From: Pedobacter xixiisoli
GTDB lineage: Bacteria > Bacteroidota > Bacteroidia > Sphingobacteriales > Sphingobacteriaceae
Reading direction: 5' to 3'
Length of the DNA: 64,000 bases
Assembly: GCF_900215335.1 (NCBI RefSeq)
Contig: NZ_OCMT01000005.1
Span: forward strand, 186,001 to 250,000
The notes under the pieces are model-generated. The model was given only the letters and a program-made list of their open reading frames with translations, was not told the DNA's origin and did not search any database. This document shows, piece after piece, positions 54,032 to 63,416 of the stretch. Position 1 is the stretch's first letter. Every line of letters starts with the position of its first letter. A program made the position numbers and the translations under genes.

Positions 54032-55486
54032 ATGAAGAAAATCATCCTTTTTACTGGTCTTGCTGCTTTAATGTTTAATGCCAAAGCCCAAGACAATTTT
54101 TCTAACGCATTCAAACAGATTAACACCGAAGTTCAAAGTAATTCGGAGGCTTATCAGAACTTAAAAAATGCTACGGAGAAAATCGGGCATCGTTTAACGG
54201 GTTCTGCTAATGGTGCAAAAGCAGAGGAACTTGCATACAATCTCTTCAAGTCTTACGGTTTTGACGTGAAATATCAACCATTTGAAGTAGAAAGCTGGGA
54301 TAGAAAAACATTGACGGTTAAAGTTGGTGGAGATAAAGGTAATTTATCAGCAGTTAAAGCAGTGACTTTGGCCCATTCTCCGGTTAAGGCAAATGTAACT
54401 GGCGAGCTTATAGATGTTGGCAATGGCTTAGAAGCCGATTATCAACCATTGAAAGATAAAGTGAAAGGGAAGATTGCCTTGATTTATATAGGAGTATTGC
54501 CTGGTTCACCAGCTGGTACTGCATCTTTACATCGCTCAGAAAAAACATCCATCGCAACTAAATATGGAGCCATTGGTGTGGTTATCATTAACAAAGTGGA
54601 AAACGGCGTTTTACTTACAGGTACGGCTTCGGTGACTGGTAAATTAATTCCAATTCCGGCGGTTTGCATTGGTTTAGAAGATGGTATGGCGTTGAAAGCA
54701 AAACTTAAAACTGCACCTCAATTTGCGCAAATAGAGATGACCAATTTCTCGGGAATGATTAAAGCCAGAAATGTAATTGCTACTTTAAAAGGAACCGAAT
54801 TCCCTAACGAAAAAATTGTAGTAGGCGGTCACCTAGATAGTTGGGATTTGGCTACTGGCGCTATTGATAATGGCATCGGTTCTTTCTCAATTATCGATAT
54901 GGCTAGAACCTTCAAGAAATTGAAATTGCAAACCAAACGCACGGTAGAATTTGTGATGTTTATGGGCGAGGAGCAAGGTCTATTAGGCTCTAAGGCTTAT
55001 GTGGCACAAGGATCAAAAGATAAAACTTTAAACCAAGTTCGTTTCATGTTGAATTACGATATGACCAACGATCCAAAAGGATTTTCGACTACTAGAAAAG
55101 AAATGGAACCGCTATTTAAAAGCTGGGGAGCAGAAGTAGTGAAGATTGATACAGGTTTTAAAAACTTATTTCACGCAGGGGCAGGTTTACATAGCGACCA
55201 TCAACCATTTATGCTAGAAGGCGTGCCAACTGGTGGTGGTGCAGGAGGAAAACTACCGAACAATTCTGGACCGTTTTATCACTCAGATGGCGATGGTTTT
55301 CACTTGGTAGATGCGCAAGGAATGAAAAACACGGTACGTTATTCTGCTATGCTTACTTATGCTTTGGCAAATACCGCAAAAATTCCTGTGAACAGGTTTT
55401 CAGATGCTGATTTGAAAGCATTTTTAGAAAGTCAGAAATTAAAAGAACCGCTAAAAATAGCTGGCGAATGGAAATGGGGAGATTAG
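54032..55486 (+). CDS. Secreted M28-family zinc aminopeptidase
   Basis: A 484-residue protein with a signal peptide (MKKIILFTGLAALMFNAKAQ). Residues about 120-235 look like a PA-type insert; the M28 catalytic domain follows. Zinc ligands and catalytic residues are readable: GGHLDSWD, GAIDNGIGS, FMGEEQGLLGSKAYV, LNYDMTNDPKGF and the late His in GPFYHSDGDGFHLV. All are intact, so it should be an active di-zinc exopeptidase in the periplasm or outside. Neighbours give no further hint. Confidence 0.93.
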   Translation: MKKIILFTGLAALMFNAKAQDNFSNAFKQINTEVQSNSEAYQNLKNATEKIGHRLTGSANGAKAEELAYNLFKSYGFDVKYQPFEVESWDRKTLTVKVGGDKGNLSAVKAVTLAHSPVKANVTGELIDVGNGLEADYQPLKDKVKGKIALIYIGVLPGSPAGTASLHRSEKTSIATKYGAIGVVIINKVENGVLLTGTASVTGKLIPIPAVCIGLEDGMALKAKLKTAPQFAQIEMTNFSGMIKARNVIATLKGTEFPNEKIVVGGHLDSWDLATGAIDNGIGSFSIIDMARTFKKLKLQTKRTVEFVMFMGEEQGLLGSKAYVAQGSKDKTLNQVRFMLNYDMTNDPKGFSTTRKEMEPLFKSWGAEVVKIDTGFKNLFHAGAGLHSDHQPFMLEGVPTGGGAGGKLPNNSGPFYHSDGDGFHLVDAQGMKNTVRYSAMLTYALANTAKIPVNRFSDADLKAFLESQKLKEPLKIAGEWKWGD

Positions 55487-55497
55487 TCTCCCTATTT

Positions 55498-56091
55498 TTA
55501 TATGAGGCTTGTCAGTAGTGCAAATGTAAAAGCTGCTGAAGTAATATTCAGGTTTGAGTTCCTGATATGCTTTAAAGCAGTGGTAATTTGATTTTCTACA
55601 GACCGTTTAGATATCCCGAACTTCTCAGCAATTTCATCATTAGAAAGATTTTCTATCCTGCTCAGCCAAAAAATCTCTCTACATCTTTTAGGGAGAGGAG
55701 ATAGAAAACTACCCACTTGATTTTCGAAATCTTTGTAATTTAGTTTAAGCTCACCCAAATTGGTTGTAGTTCCTCCTTCATAAGCTTGATAGTCGTCTAC
55801 GTAGCTTACCAAAGATTTCTTTTTTGCTTTTAATTCCTTAAAAACGTGGTATCTAGCCGTTACATGAATATAATTGGCGAATTTCTCTATTTTTAGATGC
55901 TCTCTTCTTTTCCATAATACCACAAATACATCTTGCACTATATGTTCCGCCGTTTCAGGGTCGTTAATATAGTGTAAAACAGTAGAATGTAGCTTCTTCC
56001 AATAACGATTGAATAAAGTATGAAATGCTTTATAGTCATTATTTTGAGTCGCTATCCATAAAGCTTCATCACTTGTTTGGTATTCGGACAT
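55498..56091 (-). CDS. ECF sigma factor (SusC/FecR-linked)
   Basis: A 197-residue sigma-70 family protein. Region 2: ALWIATQNNDYKAFHTLFNR, then DPETAEHIVQDVFVVLWKRR; region 4: LPKRCREIFWLSRIENLSND with EIAEKFGISKRSVENQITTA as the helix-turn-helix. It ends in a short hydrophobic tail (SAAFTFALLTSLI), often seen in Bacteroidota ECF factors next to FecR genes. It is divergent from a FecR anti-sigma gene and most likely drives the downstream SusC/SusD operon. Confidence 0.93.
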   Translation of the reverse strand: MSEYQTSDEALWIATQNNDYKAFHTLFNRYWKKLHSTVLHYINDPETAEHIVQDVFVVLWKRREHLKIEKFANYIHVTARYHVFKELKAKKKSLVSYVDDYQAYEGGTTTNLGELKLNYKDFENQVGSFLSPLPKRCREIFWLSRIENLSNDEIAEKFGISKRSVENQITTALKHIRNSNLNITSAAFTFALLTSLI

Positions 56092-56170
56092 TCTCCAAGG
56101 TATTATATCAGGTTTGATATGATAAAAGTAATTATTTGTAGACGATAATCAAATAAACCTGTTGTTTCTG

Positions 56171-56178
56171 CAAAATTA
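56171..56178 (-). promoter_or_regulatory. Candidate -7 element for the sigma factor gene
   Basis: On the minus strand the sequence reads TAATTTTGCA, matching TAnnTTTG with the GCA extension, about 80 bases upstream of the ATG. The -33 region is not convincing. Confidence 0.4.
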
Positions 56179-56301
56179 TTCATGTGATGTTAAGTAGCTG
56201 TAAACTAAAAGTGAACTTGTGGCTGCAGAAAAAAAAAATATTCTTTTTATGTGTGTTGAGATTCTATTTATACCTCTATAAAGATAAATACCAATTTATA
56301 A

Positions 56302-57453
56302 ATGACTTCAGAGGAATATATTAAGCTATATCAAAAATATATAGACGGTAAATGCAATACAGAAGAAGTAAAGCAATTATTTGATTATGAAGACAGTTTT
56401 CAGTTGATTGACGCTCAAGAAACAACAGAAGATTTCGCACTTAAAACTAGAATAAGCAATCGTATAGAAAAAGAAATAGATACAAAACGCAGCTTTAAAT
56501 TATGGTACAGATACGTCGCCGCCGCCGTTGTAATTGTATCTATAGGTGTGTTTTTAACCCTTAAGCAAAATAAAGAAATATCAATTGAAAAACCTAAGCT
56601 AGCTAATCGAGTTAATAAACCTGTCGCTAAAAAAATAGATACAACGGTAACGGTACTTACCTTGGCTGACGGCACTATGGTTCCACTAGATGAGATAAAG
56701 AGTGGAGTATTGTCGGAAGATGATGGATTAGAAATTAGGAAGGTGAAGAATGGAGAACTATCTTACCATACTTCTGGTCAATTAATAGGAAATAACAAGT
56801 CACTAAATAAAATCTCTATTCCTAAAGGTGCTACTTATAAACTAACCTTAGCCGATGGTACTAAAGTTTGGTTGAACGCCGCTTCTTCACTTAGCTATCC
56901 ATCTCACTTTAGTGGAGATGAACGGTTAGTTGAGTTAACCGGTGAGGCTTATTTTGAAGTGGCTAAAAACGAAAGGATGCCGTTCAAAGTAAAAGTAAGA
57001 AACACAGAGGTGCGTGTTTTAGGAACTCACTTTAATGTTTCTTCTTATGCGGAAGACGGGCCAGTTCGTACCGTGTTATTAGAAGGTTCTGTTCAGTTAG
57101 CCTATCTAGGCAATCAAAAATTGTTGAAGCCCGGTTATCAGGCAGTGACGGAAGGAAATTCAAGCAATATCATTCTACAAAAGGCAAATACATTGCAAGC
57201 TCTTTCATGGAAAAACGGATATTTTCTTTTCAAAGAGAATTCTATCGTAGAAGTGATGAATCAAATAGCGAGGTGGTATAAGGTAAGAGTGGTTTACGAA
57301 GATGGGATAGAAGGTAAATTATTTGGAGGTATTTACGATAAATCGAAAAATTTAGAAGAATTACTAAAAGGATTGGAGCTTACTGGGCTCGTTAAATTTA
57401 AAATAGAAGAGGGCGTTTCGTCTGAAGAAAGGAGGGTAATCGTTATGGACTAG
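56302..57453 (+). CDS. FecR-family anti-sigma factor
   Basis: A 383-residue protein with an acidic cytosolic N-domain (residues 1-70), one transmembrane helix (YRYVAAAVVIVSIGVFLTL, about 72-90), and a periplasmic FecR domain: ISIPKGATYKLTLADGTKVW, LNAASSLSYPSHF, RLVELTGEAYFEVAKN and VLGTHFNVSSY. A C-terminal DUF4974-type domain (about 310-383) follows with NSIVEVMNQIARWYKVRVVY. It should hold the divergent ECF factor inactive and receive a signal from the STN domain of the SusC receptor encoded next. Confidence 0.95.
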   Translation: MTSEEYIKLYQKYIDGKCNTEEVKQLFDYEDSFQLIDAQETTEDFALKTRISNRIEKEIDTKRSFKLWYRYVAAAVVIVSIGVFLTLKQNKEISIEKPKLANRVNKPVAKKIDTTVTVLTLADGTMVPLDEIKSGVLSEDDGLEIRKVKNGELSYHTSGQLIGNNKSLNKISIPKGATYKLTLADGTKVWLNAASSLSYPSHFSGDERLVELTGEAYFEVAKNERMPFKVKVRNTEVRVLGTHFNVSSYAEDGPVRTVLLEGSVQLAYLGNQKLLKPGYQAVTEGNSSNIILQKANTLQALSWKNGYFLFKENSIVEVMNQIARWYKVRVVYEDGIEGKLFGGIYDKSKNLEELLKGLELTGLVKFKIEEGVSSEERRVIVMD

Positions 57454-57482
57454 CTCTACTAATGATAGCCTGAAAATAAAAA

Positions 57483-57511
57483 CCCTGGAGACGTTCGCAC
57501 CGTATCCAGGG
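57483..57511 (+). promoter_or_regulatory. Hairpin in the fecR-susC gap
   Basis: CCCTGGA and TCCAGGG form a seven-base stem around a 15-base loop, with no T-run after it; a further CAGGGTTAAT follows. It may be a leader structure or an mRNA-end stabiliser for the SusC transcript. Confidence 0.4.
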
Positions 57512-57572
57512 ATTATGTCAGGGTTAATTGAACCGATATAGCAATCAATAGATATTTAAACCTAACATTCAA

Positions 57573-60500
57573 ATGTATAAAAAAAATACTGCATTTAATT
57601 GCAGCAGGTACTCTTGCATTTACCCGAAATTTTATCGTACCATGAAATTAATAATGGTGTTTGTCTTTGCTGCAATCTTACAAGTAAGCGCAGCAACTTA
57701 TGCGCAACAAATTAGCTTGCAAACCGATGCTGAAGCCATAGAAAGCGTATTTATAAATATTAAACGACAAAGTGGATACGATTTTCTCTACAGTGCAGAT
57801 TTATTAAAAAAGATTAAGCCTGTTTCTATCCGAATTAAAAATGCCTCTATTACACAGGTAATGGATAGGTTATTAGTTAATCAACCTCTTACCTACATCA
57901 TTAATGGGAAAACAATTACACTTAAAGCAAAACTTAACCAAGATATTGATGTAAAAGGTAAGGTTGTAGATAAAGATGGAAATGGTATACAGGGTGTAAA
58001 TATTAGAGTTAAGGATAGATTGGTAGGTGGAGTGATTTCGGGTGTAGATGGTGATTTTATCATTAAGGCATCTGGCCCTAAAAGTATATTGACATTTTCA
58101 TTTTTGGGGTTTATCACGCAAGAAGTTGTGGTAGGAACAAAAAATAACCTAACTGTAGTTTTACAAGAGCAACAGAACGACCTCAGTGAAGTAGTGGTAA
58201 CTGCTTTAGGGATAAAAAGGGAAGAGAAATCACTAGGTTATGCCATTACTAAAATTGAAGGTGATGACATAGCTCAAACGGCGCCTACTAACTGGGTAAA
58301 TGCACTCTCAGGTAAGGTTCCTGGTCTTAACATTTCTAGGGCAGGGGCTGGACCAGGAGGTTCCGTACGTATTACTTTAAGAGGGCAGAATTCTCTAGAT
58401 TTAGATAAAGGCGAGCCATTGTTAGTGATTGACGGTGTACCAGTAACTTCTGGAATGATCAGTAATAATGGGCAAAGTTATGGTGCCGCAGGAAATTCGG
58501 AAACGCCTGTAGACTACGGAAATGCACTAGGCGATATCAATCCAGATGACATTAAAGAAGTTTCGATATTAAGAGGCCCTTCTGCAGCAGCTTTATACGG
58601 ATCGAGGGCAGCTTCGGGTGCTATTTTAATTACAACCAAATCTAACGAAGAAAAAAACGAACGCTTTACTGTTGGCCTTAACTCTGGAGTTACGATAGAT
58701 AAAATTCTGAGATTTCCAGATTACCAAATGGAATACGGAGATGGCGCACCAGGAAAGCAAGACTATTACTCTTTTGCTACTAGCCCAGATGGAGCGGCTA
58801 CACACTCATCTCACAGTTGGGGCCCAAAATTTAACGGACAGTTGTATTATCAGTATGACCCAGTAACTCAAACTATGGCTACTGAGCGCACACCTTGGGT
58901 AGCTGATAAAAATTTTTTGAAAGATGCCTTCAGAACGGGGGTAACGTATAACAATACAGTATCGCTAGCTGGAGGCGATAGTAGAAATGCGGTGAGGTTT
59001 TCATACAACGATCAACGCAACGAATATATCGTTCCAAATACTGGTTTTACTTACAATAGACTCTCGTTTTCTAGCAATAGTAAGCTTAATAAATTTCAGG
59101 TTAATACTAGATTTAACTACTATCACAAGGGTAGCGACAATTTGCCTCTGGCAGGGTACAACTCCAACACCTACATGTATGCCTTGATGTTTACCCATCC
59201 GAGTGTGCCTTTTAGTTGGTACGAAAATTATTGGAAGCCAGGCCAAGAAGGTATAGCGCAAAATAACAGATTGCTTACTTCTATAGACAACCCATATTTT
59301 ACGACTTATGAAAATTTGAATACCGTAAACTATGATCGCCTTTTTGGGAATATCACGGCATCGTATATCATTAGTAAGAAAATGGATATCCAATTACGAG
59401 GCGGTTTAGACAAGAGCACTTCCTTTCGTACTTTTAGAAGACCTTTCAGCTCTATTCGCTTTACTAACGGTAGATACCAAGAACAAAATGTAGGGATGAA
59501 AGAGCAGAACATCGATTTCTTGTATAAGTACAATGAAAAATTATCTAAGAATGTAGGAATGTTGTTTACTGCAGGTGGTAGCTCTACCAGACAAGAATCA
59601 CAAAATAATAACACTATTGCAGAGCGATTAAGCTACCCCGCCCTTTACACTCTAGCAAACTCAAAAGATCGCCCTTTAATAGATAATACCAGATATACAA
59701 AGGTGGTGAACAGTTTATATGGCTTGGCTCAGTTCAATTATAAAACTTATCTCTTCTTAGATATTTCTGGTCGTAACGATGTTTCGAGTGCACTACCTAA
59801 AGCTAATAGATCTTATTTTTACTACTCCGCATCGGGGAGTGCCATATTTACCGAGATGTTCGACATGTCGGCAATTAAAGCGCTGTCCTATCTGAAGCTA
59901 AAAGCATCTTCTGCACAGGTAGGTAACGATACCGAACCTTATCGTGTTGGACGATATTTTTCTAACACAGGTTTTGGAGGAAGTTACAGCAGTCCTACTA
60001 CTCGCCCAGGCGGAGAAGATTTAAAACCAGAGATCATTACTAACCGTGAATTGGGTTTAGATATCCGATTTTTCAAGAACAGGTTAAGTCTAGACCTTAC
60101 TTACTACAATTCAAATAGCCGAAACCAAATTTTAGAAGTGCCTAATGATCCCAGTACAGGTTATACACATAGAATATTCAATGCAGGTTTAATCAATAAT
60201 ATAGGTTGGGAAGCTGCTATGGGTATCAGTCCCTTGAGTAATAGAAGTAAATTGAAATGGAAAAGCACCATTACTTGGTCTACCAATAAGAGTTTAATTA
60301 GAGAACTTGCGCCAGGTGTAGAGTCTATTATTATGGCTACCGGACCTAGAGGATATATTGAAGCAAGAGTAGGCGGGGCCGTTGGTGATATTTATGGGTC
60401 AGGATATTTGAGATCTCCGGATGGACAAATTGTGCATGACGCAAGCGGGTATCCGATCATAGATACAGAGACAATTAAATACATTGGCTCGGCAGTGCCA

Positions 60501-61034
60501 GATTGGAAAGCGGGCATCCAAAACAAATTTAATTATAAGAATTGGAGCTTTAGTTTTCTTGTGGATGGCCAAAAAGGCGGAAAAATATATTCCTTCTCAC
60601 ACTCAGTTCTTGGGGGATTCGGCAAGCTGAAATCAACTTTGCCCGGTAGGTACGAAGGTATTGTAGGCGAAGGAGTAGTGCGAAATGCAGACGGTAGCTA
60701 TCGTCCTAATGATATTGTTGCAGATGCTCCAAATTACTACATCGCAAAATATTTCAGAGATAACGTAGAAGGAAATACTTTCGATGCTTCATTTATCAAG
60801 CTGCGTGAAGTAAGTGTAGAATATAAGTTTAGTCAAAAATTGCTGAGTAAAATAAAAGCTTTTAAGTCGGCATCATTTAGTCTGTACGGACGCGACTTGT
60901 TATTGTTTACAAGTTTCCCATTATACGATCCTGAAATAGCAACCTTAAATAGAAATAGAATAGAACCAGGCTTCGAAACAGCGCAATTCCCTTCTACTAG
61001 AAGCATGGGCGCAGTTCTTAAAGTAACTTTTTAA
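57573..61034 (+). CDS. SusC/RagA-family TonB-linked outer-membrane transporter with STN domain
   Basis: A 1153-residue receptor. The start at 57573 gives a 23-residue lead before the signal peptide MKLIMVFVFAAILQVSA, as is usual in Pedobacter-type SusC; an internal ATG at 57642 would be the short alternative. Order: STN domain (about residues 50-120, ESVFINIKRQSGYDFLYSAD), CarboxypepD_reg domain (about 125-205, VKGKVVDKDGNGIQGVNIRV), plug (VPGLNISRAGAGPGGSVRIT, LRGQNSLDL, ILRGPSAAALYGSRAASGAI) and a 22-strand-type barrel to the C-terminus. It imports ligand delivered by the SusD partner and may signal through the FecR protein. Confidence 0.95.
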   Translation: MYKKNTAFNCSRYSCIYPKFYRTMKLIMVFVFAAILQVSAATYAQQISLQTDAEAIESVFINIKRQSGYDFLYSADLLKKIKPVSIRIKNASITQVMDRLLVNQPLTYIINGKTITLKAKLNQDIDVKGKVVDKDGNGIQGVNIRVKDRLVGGVISGVDGDFIIKASGPKSILTFSFLGFITQEVVVGTKNNLTVVLQEQQNDLSEVVVTALGIKREEKSLGYAITKIEGDDIAQTAPTNWVNALSGKVPGLNISRAGAGPGGSVRITLRGQNSLDLDKGEPLLVIDGVPVTSGMISNNGQSYGAAGNSETPVDYGNALGDINPDDIKEVSILRGPSAAALYGSRAASGAILITTKSNEEKNERFTVGLNSGVTIDKILRFPDYQMEYGDGAPGKQDYYSFATSPDGAATHSSHSWGPKFNGQLYYQYDPVTQTMATERTPWVADKNFLKDAFRTGVTYNNTVSLAGGDSRNAVRFSYNDQRNEYIVPNTGFTYNRLSFSSNSKLNKFQVNTRFNYYHKGSDNLPLAGYNSNTYMYALMFTHPSVPFSWYENYWKPGQEGIAQNNRLLTSIDNPYFTTYENLNTVNYDRLFGNITASYIISKKMDIQLRGGLDKSTSFRTFRRPFSSIRFTNGRYQEQNVGMKEQNIDFLYKYNEKLSKNVGMLFTAGGSSTRQESQNNNTIAERLSYPALYTLANSKDRPLIDNTRYTKVVNSLYGLAQFNYKTYLFLDISGRNDVSSALPKANRSYFYYSASGSAIFTEMFDMSAIKALSYLKLKASSAQVGNDTEPYRVGRYFSNTGFGGSYSSPTTRPGGEDLKPEIITNRELGLDIRFFKNRLSLDLTYYNSNSRNQILEVPNDPSTGYTHRIFNAGLINNIGWEAAMGISPLSNRSKLKWKSTITWSTNKSLIRELAPGVESIIMATGPRGYIEARVGGAVGDIYGSGYLRSPDGQIVHDASGYPIIDTETIKYIGSAVPDWKAGIQNKFNYKNWSFSFLVDGQKGGKIYSFSHSVLGGFGKLKSTLPGRYEGIVGEGVVRNADGSYRPNDIVADAPNYYIAKYFRDNVEGNTFDASFIKLREVSVEYKFSQKLLSKIKAFKSASFSLYGRDLLLFTSFPLYDPEIATLNRNRIEPGFETAQFPSTRSMGAVLKVTF

Positions 61035-61045
61035 AATATCATTGT

Positions 61046-62500
61046 ATGAAAATTATTAGCAAGATGAAGCTGATCATGGTAGTGTTGATTATTGGAGCCT
61101 TAGTTTCTTGTTCCAAAGATTTCGACAATTTAAACAATGATCCCAACCGTTTGGAAAACGTAGCTCCAGGAACATTGTTAGCACCAGCTCAATATTACGG
61201 ACACTGGGCCATCACCTTAAGAGCACATCGTATTCATAACGAATTAATGCAGTATACGGTAGAAACGGGCACCTTAAATGATTTCGCCCGCTACATATTT
61301 AGAGAAAACGAACCTGATTACTTGTGGACAAACCTTTACAGACGAGCTTACGACATGCAAGAAATGTATCAGTTGGCAGAGAAGATAAAGGATAGTAACA
61401 ATATGGGGGCAGCCTTGGTGATGAAAGCTTGGTTGGTATCAAACCTTACGGACATATTTGGAGATATTCCTTACACCGAAGCATTTAAAGGAGATGATGA
61501 ATTGTACTATCCAAAATTTGATACCCAAAAGAGTATTTATGAGAGCTTACTAGCCGATTTAAAGAGAGCTAATGATTTGTTTAAAGAAAATCTAGCATTT
61601 GAAGGTACAGATCTGATTTACAATAATGATGTGATCAAGTGGAAGAAATTTACGAATGCGCTACGATTACGTTTGTTATTGAGATTATCTGATAGGCCGG
61701 AGATGAACAGCAGAGCGGAAATTGCAGAAATGCTAGGTAATCCAACAAAGTACCCATTGTTTGAGAGAAATGAGGATGAAGCGATGATGAAAAACACTGG
61801 TATTAGTCCATTTATCAATACTTTTTCAACCTGGAGAGATGCAGAGTTTAGTGGTAACAGACGTTTAGGTAAACCACTGATGGATCTGATGAATACTACT
61901 GTTGATGGTAGACGGTTCAGATATGCAACTAAAAACAGGGACGGCGGTTACAACGGCATTCCTAGCGGATATACACAAACACAAGCTGCTGAATTTGCGG
62001 TGAATGGCGGTGTTGGGGCATCTACGTACGCTGCTACGCTACAATTGCAGGATTATCCATATCCATTGTTGACCTATTCGGAAGTAATGTTCAATTTGTC
62101 TGAAGCAGCTTTAAAAGGATGGATAAGCGGAAGTGCAGAAACTTATTATAATAAAGGTATCGAGGCATCATGGAGGCAATGGAATTGCACTTGGGATGGC
62201 GGTGCCGGAACAACCTATTTGGCCAGAAGTACGGTAAAGTTTAACAACACCATGGAGCGTTTAATGAACCAAAAATACATTGCGCTTTTCTTTTCAGGTT
62301 TCGAGGCATGGAATGACTACCGCCGTACGGGCTATCCAAACTTGCCTATTGGTCCAGCAGTGGGTAATGACGGAATTTTACCTCGTAGATTAGAATATCC
62401 ATTGATTGTTAAGGCAACCAATAAAGAAAATTACAGAGAAGTAGCGGCAAGAATTGGTGGCGATAATTTAAAAACAAGGGTATGGTGGGACAACAACTAA
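61046..62500 (+). CDS. SusD/RagB-family lipoprotein (SusD-like_2 type)
   Basis: A 484-residue surface lipoprotein with lipobox LVSC (MKIISKMKLIMVVLIIGALV then SC). DFDNLNNDPNRLENVAPGTL at the mature N-terminus, LVSNLTDIFGDIPYTEAFKG, TLQLQDYPYPLLTYSEVMFN with LSEAAL, and MNQKYIALFFSGFEAWNDYR with RTGYP match the SusD-like_2 group. It lies 11 bases after SusC and caps that barrel as the substrate-binding lid. The following phosphodiesterase gene overlaps its end by 19 bases. Confidence 0.95.
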   Translation: MKIISKMKLIMVVLIIGALVSCSKDFDNLNNDPNRLENVAPGTLLAPAQYYGHWAITLRAHRIHNELMQYTVETGTLNDFARYIFRENEPDYLWTNLYRRAYDMQEMYQLAEKIKDSNNMGAALVMKAWLVSNLTDIFGDIPYTEAFKGDDELYYPKFDTQKSIYESLLADLKRANDLFKENLAFEGTDLIYNNDVIKWKKFTNALRLRLLLRLSDRPEMNSRAEIAEMLGNPTKYPLFERNEDEAMMKNTGISPFINTFSTWRDAEFSGNRRLGKPLMDLMNTTVDGRRFRYATKNRDGGYNGIPSGYTQTQAAEFAVNGGVGASTYAATLQLQDYPYPLLTYSEVMFNLSEAALKGWISGSAETYYNKGIEASWRQWNCTWDGGAGTTYLARSTVKFNNTMERLMNQKYIALFFSGFEAWNDYRRTGYPNLPIGPAVGNDGILPRRLEYPLIVKATNKENYREVAARIGGDNLKTRVWWDNN

Positions 62501-63375
62501 GGAAATGTTATTTCGTTAAAGTAGCTTGTTTTTTACTAGTGGCGTTAACCGTACTTGCTTGTAAGAAAAAAGGAGAACCTGCTAGTACTGAGTACGAGCC
62601 TATAAAAGTGCTTTCTTATAATATTTATGAAGGATTTAGAGGCGATGAAACGACTATTACCAACTTTAAGAAATGGGCAGATACCTTAAAAGCCGACGTA
62701 ATTGCTTTTCAGGAAATGAAATATTTTACCAAAGCAAGCCTGAAGACTTTTGCTGCAGAAATTGGTTATCCGTATACGGTAATGTTTCATGAATCTGGCT
62801 TGCCGGTAGCTTTGGTGTCGCGTTATCCTATCACCAATATCAAAACTGTGCCTTCAGATCTGCATCTCATAGAAGCTCAAATTCTAGGCTATCACTTTTT
62901 TGTAGTGCATTTAAACGCTGCTACTTACGAAAAAAGGCAGCAAGAAATGAGCATCATTATGGATCGTGTGAATAAGGTTAGCGATAAAGAGAAGATACTG
63001 ATGATGGGCGATTTCAATAACATGTCGCCTCAAGATGCTAAAGATTATGACAATACTGCTAAAATGAATTTGGTAGCGCAGAGTGAAATCAATAATCCAG
63101 GGACTAAAATCCTGAATAATGGGAAGATAGATTACACAGTAATACAGACATTGTTGGATAATGGCTTTTATGACACTTGGAAAATGTTCAGAACAGGCTA
63201 CGAAAAAAGTGCTCCCACTAAGTTAAGAACGCATAATAACTACACTCGGATAGACTACATTTTTGTGAACAAAGCACTTTCGAACGACTTTGCCAAATCT
63301 TACATGATAAAAGACGAGTTCACAGATTACGCTTCAGATCATTATCCAATGGTGTTTATTTATAAAAAGCGATAA
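62482..63375 (+). CDS. Secreted endonuclease/exonuclease/phosphatase-fold phosphodiesterase lipoprotein
   Basis: A 297-residue lipoprotein (LTVLAC lipobox after a hydrophobic helix). The EEP catalytic set is complete: VLSYNIYEGFRGDE, VIAFQEMKYF, FFVVHLNAATYEKRQ, ILMMGDFNNMSP, RIDYIFVN and the final ASDHYPMVF. The enzyme should cleave phosphodiester or phosphomonoester bonds using a divalent metal; substrates in this fold include nucleic acids, sphingomyelin and inositol phosphates. Its start overlaps SusD by 19 bases, tying it to the uptake operon and hinting that the imported nutrient is a phosphorylated compound or that phosphate is released from it. Confidence 0.9.
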   Translation: MVGQQLRKCYFVKVACFLLVALTVLACKKKGEPASTEYEPIKVLSYNIYEGFRGDETTITNFKKWADTLKADVIAFQEMKYFTKASLKTFAAEIGYPYTVMFHESGLPVALVSRYPITNIKTVPSDLHLIEAQILGYHFFVVHLNAATYEKRQQEMSIIMDRVNKVSDKEKILMMGDFNNMSPQDAKDYDNTAKMNLVAQSEINNPGTKILNNGKIDYTVIQTLLDNGFYDTWKMFRTGYEKSAPTKLRTHNNYTRIDYIFVNKALSNDFAKSYMIKDEFTDYASDHYPMVFIYKKR

Positions 63376-63416
63376 CTCATCTCAAAACTTAAAATCAGGA
63401 ACTATTTCAATCAAAA

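Noticed and set aside
59001-59614. Minus-strand ORFs of 130 and 94 codons within SusC
   Set aside because: Antisense shadows of a strongly supported barrel-coding sequence; they overlap each other and lack motifs.
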